This document shows positions 1 to 12,000 of a DNA stretch of 64,000 bases, one piece after another. This DNA comes from Diploptera punctata (taxonomy: Eukaryota > Arthropoda > Insecta > Blattodea > Blaberidae). Position 1 is the first letter of the stretch; each line of letters begins with the position of its first letter. The notes beneath the pieces were generated by a model. The model ran no database searches and was not told where the DNA came from. It worked only from the letters and a program-made list of their open reading frames with translations. Location: the NCBI GenBank assembly GCA_030220185.1, contig JASPKZ010007251.1, forward strand, positions 818,501-882,500. The letters run 5' to 3'. A program made the translations under genes and the position numbers.

Positions 1-3000
1 GAGGAGAGTATGATAAGTCATTAAAAAGTCGAGGGAAACGAAGACACTGCCGACGCAAAAGACTTGCATATGTGGGTTTCAGTTTGGATAATGTCCTTCC
101 TAATAGCGGGACAAGGAAACTGAAGAAGGAAGTGGTAAGTTCAATCAATAATAATAATGTAATATAACAATGCAACGTCCAACATGCATAGATTTTTGTC
201 CTCATGAGATACCAATAGTTGTAACTGATGCAGTTTTGTTATCGTGTTTTTAAATATGTATTCAGAATTTCTCCCATCACCCATAGTTTTTTTTATTTTA
301 ATTTCAATTAATGGATTTAAATAATCATTTTTTTAATAAATATTTTTTCGTTCATTTGTCCATTGTGAAATAAAACCAAATGAGCTAACTCAGGAGATTT
401 CAGCTATGGAAAAGAGATATCAAGGCATATGGAATCCTAATATGCTGGCCGATTATTGTTTGACCATCAAGAGGGATGCTCCACATGCGAAATATAGCAG
501 AAAATCTATATTTTTTTACTTTCTAGGTGAGTCCGAATGTTTGAATATTGTGTAGTTACGAATGTAGAAAATATTAAAGTGTTTGAAATTATAAATTCCT
601 GTCTCTCGGAAACCTTGCGTGATGGAGAAAAACTGATATATTTGAATTCAGGAGAAAAAATACTATCAGAATCACATATTTTCCTTTCTGAGACAAAAAA
701 GTTTATTTTTTGTTGCTCAGTGTAATTAAAAAATAATAAATTGTAATATAAAAATATATTGGAAGAAACTAACAAACCAGAAGTTCTGCAAAAAACTGTA
801 ATAACAACTTTCAGATTGATTAAAGGTTGTGATTATATTATTTTTAGTCTGGACATCTTACCTCAATATTAATGTTGATTTGTTCTTGAACGTGTTTCAA
901 AACAATTCTGACTGGGAAAGCTGACGACAAAACAGAATTGTTTTCAAACATGTTCAAGAACAAATCAACATTAATGTTGAGGTAAGATGTCCAGACTAAA
1001 AATAATATAATTAAAATAACCTCAAAATATAACTTCCTAAAATTAAATATTAAAGGTTGTGATTTTCTCCAAGGCATCTGTGTAGAATTAATATAATGAA
1101 TCCCCTACTTGTTCTTTCTTTAATTTTAAGGGATATGGGATCATGTTAGTCGTGGTGATATAGTGGTTACTATGCTTATCTCTGGTTCCAAAGTTCATGG
1201 CTGGGTTTGATATATTTTTCAGGGTGTAAAATCCAATGTGTGGATTTTTAAGGGAAAATAAAGCTATGGGTTCCATGTCAAAAGATCTAAACGTTGTAGT
1301 GACAATAAATTATACTCGAAGCAGTGATGCTATACCAGAGAAAATGTAAACAGGCATTTAAATTAAAAGTGTTTATTTAGGTAATATCCACTGCTGTGGT
1401 CTCGACGTAGCATGCTGCCTTGTCATGCAGGTTCGGGTTTGATTCCCGGTCAGGACTGGCTCCTCGGTGAGGTTTTTTCATGGTTTTTCCTCACCTGTAA
1501 GACAAATGTCAGGAAGCCTAGAGCCCAGCGGTCCCTGAAAATCATCCGGCCATCATCATCATCCTTATCATTATCATCATCATCATTTCACTGGTGTGGA
1601 AAGCAACTGGAAGCTACCACACCCATAATTCCCTAGTAAAGCTGCAAAATGAAAATGCTATGATTGCAGTGAAAGACCTGCCCTTGGACAGAACACTATA
1701 GATAGATAGATAGATAGATTTAGGTAATCTTTTATCACTCACCTCATATTCTTCTTCCTAGACTAGTTTCGGAATCTTCTTCAATTCCATCATCAGTATT
1801 TTCACAATCTACATAACTTAATTTTCACAATCATTGTTTTTGTTGTCTCTTGCTCCCTCTGTTAGTAGACTGATAAACCTCGAAATCAAGTAATTTTCCC
1901 CAGGAATTTTGAAGTTCATTAATTTCTCCATTTTGTTTTTTTTTTTTTAATGTAGATTCTTTCCCAAAGAGTGAGTTCTTTGGGTTTTTTCTATTTCTTT
2001 TAATAATTTAGTCCTTTTTATAAGATATTTTTCTTACCATGCATGGGCTGCTACTGCAGATTTTACTCGTTCCCCAGTCTTGACATTCCTGAGATGTTCT
2101 TTCATTCTGGTTTTCAAATGTCTCTTTGTTTTCCCTATGTAGACTTCCTCGTATTCTTTGCATTTAATCTGATAAATCCCTGATTTCTTTTCTTCTATTT
2201 TCTCATTTTTGTTGGATCTAATTAAACTAATGATGTTGAAGTCGTTTTTCGGTGCCAATCGTATGTTGAAATTTAAAAAAAAGATTTGAAACTTATGGTG
2301 CTTCAATGGATGATATGTGAATTTCTTGAATTTTATGTTTTCTTCTTTTTCTTTTAGAAGAGTGCTGTGATTAATACAAAAGACAAAAATTTATTAATTA
2401 AAGCACTCGTCTAGAAGAAAAAGAAGAAAATGTAAAATTCAGGAAATTCACATATCATCCAGTTATGTTACATGGATGCAAAACTTTGACTCTTACTTTA
2501 AGGGAAGAGAAAAGATTGCAGATATTTGAGAATAAAATTCTTGGGAAAAATTGTACCAGAGAGAGAGATGAACAGACAGATGAATGGAGAGGACTACAGA
2601 GCAATGATTACTTAATCTTCATAGGAAACCAGATGTAATAAGAACATTAAAGTCTCATAAACTGTGATGGGCTGGACATGTGGCACAATTGGGGAATGGA
2701 AGAGGAGCACCCGTTTTTTTATAAATTTTTGCTTATGCATATTACTTTATATTTTATCGGTAATAAATATATTTCTTTTTTTATATAGTAGCTCCTGAAT
2801 CAGAAGAGAAGTCATCTTCAAGCTCGGAATCTGGATCATCGTCAGGCGATGAATCTGAACCATTATATCATCTTAGAGAAAGACGCCAGACCATGTTCAG
2901 TTATCGTTTTAATGAATATGATGATCTCATAAATTCTGCTATACAGGTAAGTGTTGTATTTACGATTTTTATTATTAATTTAACACTTCTCATAGAAGGA

Positions 3001-6000
3001 TAAATTATGGTTTCAAGCATTTGGCACGAGGGAATTACAACGTACATAAGAGAAAAATTTGCGTCTAGATCGTAACTCGCCTTGGTAGCTCAGTTGGTAG
3101 AGCACTTGGCCCGGAAAGCCAATGGGTCCCGGGTTCGAGTCCCGGTCTAGGCGAAAATTTTTCTCTTCAAATATAAGTGTTGTATTTATCTAAAATTATT
3201 GAACATCTCCAAAAAATCAGTGAAATCTGACCATTATAAGTGGGGGTTTACTTGAAACCCAAAATTAAAAATTAAATTTTTTTTCTATCATCTGCCATGT
3301 TTGCTTTGTCACAGTATAACTGTTTTCCATATAATTTTATTAAGATATATTTAAGAAAGATATATTCCATAAATCAATATTGGACCTGGGGCACATCATA
3401 GCTTAGTTGGTTAAGCCAATATGCTATAAGCCAGAAGGTCAAGGATTTGAGTCCCGGTGGAGTCACGATTTTATAAACTGATCCAAATAGTCGGCTGCAC
3501 CAAGGCCACGGAGTTGACTCAGCCTCTAATGGTAATGAGAACCAGATGATTGTTCTGGTGGTAAAGGTGGCCAATGATACAGGGCTGACAACCTGATTGG
3601 CATCAAGTGCTGACTGTCTAAAAAAAAAAAAAAGGAGCCTTAACCTCCTACCACCCCAAGGGCCTTCTAAGGCCTGTAATGGGATCACTTTACCTTTAGC
3701 AAAATTGGACCATAAATTCCATTTGTTGAGTAATTTGCCTAAATGTATGCTCTTTCTGCATAACAGACTTTTTTTATTAGGTTATTTCGTAAGTAATGTT
3801 GTTTTTAATGTAATGTGTATCTGACAAAATTTTGAAAGTATGATTTACTGGGAGTTTGATCCATATTTGGTTCGTCTTCCGGGCTTATAGACTGTGGTCT
3901 GGTTGTCTTCATACTCGATGATTCGTCTACTGCTGTGGTAGACCTCATCAGGAGATACTGCGTGCTCTCTGTGAACTCCTCAACAGATGGCTGCAGACTG
4001 GCTGGTCGTTGGAAACTGTCTCTCTATTTATAGCTAAACCCCGGGTGGTGGGGGGTTTTCTGCACGGACCGAGTTTTGTGCTGTTGTGCCGTTTGCAGAA
4101 GTCATAGGCTTCGTTGTTGTGTTATGCAGTGCTGGGATCCAAATTTTGTTTATCTTCATGGTTTCTTGTTTTTTGTTGAAGGAATTTTTATGTTTATATA
4201 TTTCAATGGCTTCTCTGTATAGTCTGGTGTAGTAATGTGATGTTTGTGATAATACCTGAGTATCTTCGAATCTTATAATATGTTGTTGGTTGTTCATCAA
4301 GTGTTCTGCTATGGCCGATTGTTCATTTTGTTTTAGTCTGCAGTGTCTCATGTGTTCTTGTAATCTTGTGTTGATCATTCTTTTTGTTGTACTGATGTAC
4401 ACCTCTCCACAACTGCACGGGATACGATATAAACCGGCATGACTTAAAGGACCAAAAAAAAAAATATGGATGAAGACGCCGGCCGTGAAAGCCTACAATT
4501 ATATACTTGGAGTTTGTTCCAAATGGGCGTGCAGTCAATGTTGATCTTATTCTCAACAAGGAATGAGTTCAGCATTAGTTAACCAAAATAGAGTTCTCTT
4601 GCAGGACAATGCGAGACCTCATACAGCAGAAACAACCGGGACAAAAATTCAGGAATTGGGAGGAATTGAACTGCTATCATACCCAGCATATAGTTCTGAT
4701 CTTGTGCCTTCAGATTATCATCAGTTTCGATCCACAGCCCATTTCTTGCATGAAATTTTTAAAATATTGAAGCTGTTGAAGTGGGTCTCAATGATTTATT
4801 TGTATAAAAATCAGAGGCTGGTACCGTCACAGGATAATAAATCTCACTGAAAGATAACTCAAGAGATCACGGCCATAGAATCTGATATTACTCTACTTTG
4901 AAGAGTAATGTAATTTCTTGTCAGAAAACATTCCAACCTCTCAGGGGTCCCCATCTAGGGGATATGTGGATGGCGACCACAAGGTGCCCAAGCTGAGCTA
5001 AACATTGCTTCCACTTACTTGTGTTATGCTCCTTACTTTTATCTTTAACCGATCTGGTATTTCTTCCTTTCTTCCACTTATAGCAGACTCTTTTAACTTT
5101 ACTATCTAACCTCTCTTGGTTAACTCTTGTTTTTTCGACCCTGATGCTATTGGGGCATCCGAGGTCTAGGGAGTCTTTCCTTTTTTCCATTTCTTCTTTC
5201 CTTTATTTTCTTTTCTTCTCCAGAAAAGCCTGACCAGAGGCTATAAGATGGCAGCCCCATCACTGATCTTGCCTTCCTTTGGCTAGCAACCAATCGAAGG
5301 GACTATTAATATGCTTTCAAGTCTTATATGGGAATTTCCTGGAAGGTTCAAACTTATGACGACTAAAGCATGAAATCTCTGGGCCGTGCTATGAAACACT
5401 GGAGGGGAAATTTTCTATAGGATCGTAACAGGCCTTGACCTAATACTTGGAAGGAAGAAGAAAACATTCCAAATAAAATTGTATTTAATCAAAATGGCAT
5501 TACTTATGAGACAATACCTGTGATTAAAAAAGAAATAGGAAAACCAAAAAAAACCTCGAAATCAGGTCGTTCTCCCCGGGAATTTCAAAGTTCATTAATT
5601 TCTCCTTTTCGTGTTTTTGAATGTAGATTTTTTCCCAAACTGTGAGTTCTTTTTGTTTTTTTTTGTTTGTTTAAGTAAACTAGTTTTTGTATCAATTAGA
5701 TGTTTTTCAGACCAAGCATGTGCAAGCTACTGCTGATTTTTCCACTTCACCATTTTTGACATTGCTAAGATGTTCTTTCACCCTTGTTTTTAAATTTCTT
5801 TTTGTTTTTCCTATATAAATTTTGTCACAATCCCTGCATTTGATCTGATAAATTCCTGATTTGTTTTCTTCTTCAATTTTTTTCATTTTTGTCGTCTTTT
5901 AATTTAAATCTTATTTGTAAGAACTTTTTCGATAGTCCCACCTTATCTTCATGAAATAATCCACTCAGTTTAGTGTACAGATTTAAAATTCATTGACTGC

Positions 6001-9000
6001 TTGTTGTAAATAGTTGTAATTTTTACTTTTTAAGGATGAAATGGAGGCTGTAAAAGGAGCTGGCAACCAGGGTAGAGGTAAAGACATTGCAACTATAGTG
6101 AATGCTGAGAAGGAAGAAATGGCAGCACAGGCAGCTGCTGCAGCTGGTGTGAATGGAGTGGAAAAAGAAGTAAAAGTGAAGAAAATTGCAAAGGAAGATG
6201 GCGATGATGATTATCAAGAAGAAAATGAGGAAGACGAGGAGGAAGAAGAAGAGGGTTATATACCTCCTGTTAGGAAGTTCATTGGGAGAAAGAAACATAG
6301 ACGCCTTAACAGTTTGGATATCAGTAGTGAAGACGATGCTGATTCTGATGAAGACTTCAAGGGTAGCAGGTATGATATTTAATATTTGTAGGAAATAACA
6401 CTATGAAGTTTCTTTTAATTATTATGAGTTAGTTATTTTGACTCACCTCGTATTTTTTTATATACTTTTTCCAGACTATAGTTTTGTCACATCTATGCGA
6501 CATGTCGATGCATTCTAATTGTTGTTTTTTGTGATTGTCATCCTGTAGGTTGATTTCTACTCCCTCTGAACTTCCAAATCAAATTTTTTTTCTCTTTCCC
6601 CGGGAATTTCAAAATTCATAGTTTTCTCCTTTTCTTGTGGATGTAAATTTTCTCCCAAATTGTGAGTTCCTTAGATTTATCTAACACTTAACACATATTT
6701 GTTTTCCTTACGACTTGTTAGATAAATCTAAGGAACCACAAAAAACAACAGTTAGAATGTATATTTAATTTTAGGAAGTGATATTTTGAGGTTATTTTAA
6801 TTATATTATTTTTAGTCTGATCATCTTACCTCAATATTATAATATTGAGGTAAGATCATCAGACTAAAAATAATATAGTTAGAATGTATATTTACCAGCA
6901 GTCATTTTCATATATTTTATTGCTGAACTATAATGTTTGTTTGTTTGTTATCTGATTCTACGGACTTACAACTGTAACATTTTTAAAATATAAAATAAAA
7001 TTCTTTCCACCTCACCTCATATTCTGTTTCTAATTAGACCGGTTTCTTAACCTTAGTGGTCACATCTTCAGTATTTACACGACTGATGTTCTGTTGTCCA
7101 GGAGCACTGCTTCTTACTCCATCTAGTGATATTTCCTATAATAGTTCAGTATTACAACTTTAATCTTGATATCATCCTTGTATCATAACTTTTAATGTAA
7201 AATACGAGGGTTGATTTATAATTCACAGTAATAAATATATGTCTCGCGCCATAGCCGAGTGGTTAAGGTAGGAAGCCTTGGCGCAGAGCTACGGGACTTG
7301 CACTGGTTCGAGTCTCCATGGGGGAAGAAATTTTCTCATGGTATTTCGGCCAGTATGGGACCGGTGCCCACCCAGCATCGTGAGGCAGTTGGGTAGCTAC
7401 AATAAGTAGCGGCTCCAGGCCCTACACTGGCTGTTGATCATCTACCTCTGTGATTGACACATGTGGATGTGAAGGGCCAGCAGCCGGCTGGTAAAAGGGC
7501 AACCGCTGAAAAGTGGAAAAACCCTCAATCGGTAATAAATATTTTTTTATTTCCTGAAAATGGGCCAATGAAGAAAATGTATATAAATTTGAAAGCATGT
7601 TACATGAACTTCTTAATATTGTCATCAGGTGGGGTATGAGTTCACTGATATGAATATTTTTATTAATATATCAGTCTTCTATTGATATTGGTGCATGATG
7701 GAAGTAACCAAAGTTGAATAGTGGACATAAATCATAGTGTTATTTCCTATCTACATAACTTAATAAATCAAATTAACCTTTCTTTGTATCTGCAATGCAC
7801 AAGAATGTCATACAGAGCTATAGAGAACATTGGGTAATCATGATATATGTTATTGAATGTGGAAAAATAGGTAGGGGCCTTCAAATAGGGAAGAGAGTTA
7901 ACTCCCGACCTGCCTCACATTGGATCTTATGTGTCAGATTACAAAGATATTTCAATGGCTGTGATCGAGCAATGCTTACTTTATTACCCGTTTAAGGAGT
8001 AAGCGCAGTTGTTGACGGAGGGCACTGCATTCGTGTTTATGCAGGAATAGAACACGTGACACTGCTATCTATGAGTGCAGAGGGGAATGGGACGTGGGAC
8101 GCTGACAGTATACACTGCCTTGTGTGACGTCACGTGTAGCAACAAACAGAGCTTCGTATTTATTCCACCTGCAAAGATATTTTGAATGACTAATACCTCT
8201 TCTGAGTTAAGTTCCAGTTGTAATGCAAACAAACCAGATGTATGATTACATTTTCATTGGTTGTATAATTAAAATATAAAATTATGGAATATTCACCTGA
8301 AAGGTCCATCTCCTCAAGTTAATTATTTAACTGTACCGCTGTCGCGACTTGTCCCATCATCGGCAGGATTCAAAACTGGTTTTGACGGACCTTTCAGGTG
8401 AATATTCCATAATTTTATATTTTAATTTTGAATAATACCTCAACGGAACACATCATGAATCTTATAAAAGTTGGTTGAGTAATGGTTTTATCTTTAAGCG
8501 TGTAAGAAAATGTAGTTCGCTCTCTAACACAATAAAAAAAATAAAAATTCTAAAAATATATATTAGTCTATATAAGTTATTTGAGAGAATCTTAAGATAT
8601 ATAATACAATTTTAATACATTCAATAAGCATTGTTTTATTTTTATGCATGAGCAATGGAGAATATATGGTGAAAATTAAATGTTTCTTACCTCTCCTCAT
8701 ATAAATTTTCTAAATTGATCGCGATTTCGAGACTATAACTGTCTGATCCTCAGAACTTCATTGGCGACTCAAAGTTCTGAGGATGAGACAGTTACAGTCT
8801 CGAAATCGCGCTCAACTTAGAGAAAATTTATATGAGGAGAGGTAACAAACATATAATTTTCACCATAAATTAAATGTCACAGTGATTAATTCCTATAAAA
8901 GTTAAATGGAGAATATGTTGGAATTTGAATTGTTTCGAAATGGCAAAATTTCTGTAGAATTTCTTAAACATTAGAAAGCAAAGCATTTGAAAAGTGGAGA

Positions 9001-12000
9001 GAGACAAATTATTTTCAATATTTTCAAACAGTTTAGTGAAAAATATCACACATTAACCATTGAGGATATGGTGAAAATAACAGCAGTTTTTACAGGTGAG
9101 TCAGCATGAAAACAAATTCTACTCATAATGAAATAGTACTGGTAAATAAAGGTTATCTATTGACATCATGGAAAAAGCATAAACATCTAATTAGGTAGCT
9201 CCATACAAGATTTTTTTGTCATAAATAAATAGGAAATGAGAAAGTTCCTAGTTATTGTTACCACCTTATGTTGTTTCAATCTTATTTCCTATAAAATACG
9301 ATGTTGGTTAAGAACAATGTTTCTATATTAAATTAATGTTGGGAAGTAAATATTCTGAGGTATAATCATTGAAATTCATCAGAGAACATTTTTTGACAAC
9401 TCACCTCATAAATTTCATGTTTTTCATGATACTGCAGTTTCAGACGATATCACATCCACCTTCAGCCATAATTCCAACTGATGAAATTCTTCGGCCGTCA
9501 ACTCTAAGATGGATGTGCTGAAATGGATGTGATATCGACTGAAACTGCAATGTTGTGAAAAACATGAAATTTATGAGATGAGTTGTCAAAAAATGTTCTC
9601 CAATGAATTTCAACAATGTTTCTATCGTACACAATTCATTCATATGGTGGTTAAAAGTAGCACCAGGATTCCCCCAATAGACAGAGTTAGCAGAGTAATA
9701 CCTTATGCAAGTTTGTTTACAGAACAACTGGAACTTGATCTGATATAGTATAGTACTTTAGCTCTGCATGATATTCTCATGCATGAGAAAGGCTGTCTTG
9801 ATGTATGAATGCTGTTTAACTTTGGTTACCTTCATTACACATCACTGTGAACAGACGACTGATACAGGGAATGTGTTCATGTCCAGACTGGTGCACTCAT
9901 ACTGTATCTGGTGACAATATTAAGAAGTTCTTGTAACATACTTTCAAACTTGTACACTAAATTTTCTGCATTAACACATTTTTGAGAAATAAATAAATAG
10001 TTATCATTAATTATGAATCAGCCCTGGTATTTTTGGATACTGAAAGTAAGTAATAGCCAGTCAGATTTCCAAATGTCATTCTCAAACTCAAATCTCATGA
10101 ACTATAATACATTTAAACAGACAAAATTGTCTGAATCAGTTTTTAAAGAGAAAATTTTCTTGAACTGTATGGGAAATATCACTATGAGATACATTTTAAA
10201 TTGAGATACATTTTAAATTTTAGAAAGGTTTATACCTCAACCCAAGACTTACAGCTTTACATGCTGGTGCTCTTTCCATTTGAATTATCTAGACAAGTTC
10301 ACAAACCTAACACAAATCTGTCTCTCTTATAATCTCGTCTCCTAGAAGCAGTTCATCAATATTATTTACTGTTTCAGTTCTGAAGAGGAGGAGGAAGAAG
10401 AAGATGATCTGGAATTGGATGACAGTGATGATTCCGATGTAACAGGACGAAGAGGTAGAAGAGGACGGAGGGGAAAACGGTCAGAACCTGTGCGACGTTC
10501 AACTCGTGCAAGAGTTACTCGTTTTGATAAAGAATTCAGTAAGTAATTTTTCACTTTTATATATATATATTTATTTAGAGCGAACTTATCTGACAGCTTT
10601 CATTGCATAATTAAATACATTGGAGATGTTTACCGTATCTCCTAATTTTATTTACATTTCATGGATTGAAAGTGAGATTTTACAGATTAGAGATAAGCTG
10701 AGATGCATATGGCTAAAATGTAGCTCAGGCCAGAAATTGAACTTAATTCATAAAAGTAATTAAATTCTTGAAACATAAATAATTTTGATTTAGGCTTTCA
10801 CGGCCAGAGTTATTATGATGTTATATTATTTTTGGTCTGGACATCTTACCTCAATATTAATGTTGATTTGTTCTTGGACATGTTTAAAAAAAAATTGTTT
10901 TTTTTTTTAAACATGTCCAAGAACAAATCAACATTAATATTGAGGTAAGATGTCCAGACCAAAAATAATATAATTAAAATAACCACAAAGTATAACTTCC
11001 TAAAATTAAATATTATTATGATGTTCTTGTAGAAGATTTCCGAGCTGTTGGCCGTGATCTTGAGGCTTGTAGTTCCCCGACGTTTTGCCAGAGACTGCAT
11101 CCGGCATCCTCAAGGGTTATCTTGAGACTGGCAATTTTGTTGACTAATGTTTTATTTTAGGAAGTAATATTTTGAGATTCTTTTAATTAAATTATTTTGA
11201 GTCTGTTATATCTTACCTCAATATTAATGTTGATTTGTTCTTGAAGACTAATCGAAACATGTTCAAGAACAAATCAACATTAATATTGAGGTAAGATATA
11301 ACAGACTCAAAATAATTTAATTTTGTTGACTACCTGCCCTATTTATACATTTTTCCACGATGTGTTTTCTGCACGGTCTGTTACTTCATAAATTATATCT
11401 TCTACAAGATCATCATAATAAATCATTTTATTTCATATTATATCAAATTTCATCATCAGATTAATAAAGCAAATAGCTGGATACACTAAGAAGATAGATA
11501 TATTAATAAATTACATTAGGAAGTAACATTATGAGTTTCTATTTAATAAATAAGGTGAATCCGAGAATGTAAATTTCAACATGTTAGATGGAATTGATAA
11601 TAATGTATCCAAACTAGTCTTCAAGAAATCTATAATTATGAGGTGAGTTGTCAAATCTAACTCAATTTATTAATTAAATTTCAACAGTCTGGAAAATCTG
11701 ACAATGATATACCAAAACTAAAGGCTGTCCGCTCTTAAAGTGATTCTCATCAAAACAATATGACTTGCTCGCTTTTCATTGGTTATGGACACCAACATAC
11801 AATGTAGATATAATAAGAATGCAAAAAATGTAGTTCCCATCATTAAATTGAAAATATATCCTCTGAATATACTTGTTATTCTTCATGAATGAAAATAATA
11901 ATATTCAAAACTAGAAGATATTCTAAAATATACCTGATCAATAATTACAACATAAAATAGTTTATTACATATGGATGATGCATTTGAGTCATGCTTCAGT

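Larger units (their letters stand above)
10789..11400 (-). mobile_element. Terminus of second PLE family, hit by two other PLE dimers
   Basis: GGCTTTCACGGCCAGAGTTA, GTTGGCCGTGATCTTGAGG and GACGTTTTGCCAGAGACTGC are pieces of one element interrupted by insertions 10823-11012 and 11147-11318. On the minus strand TTGAGGA-T-GCC..GGC-(G)AAA-ACGT-C is hammerhead-like. Confidence 0.55.
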
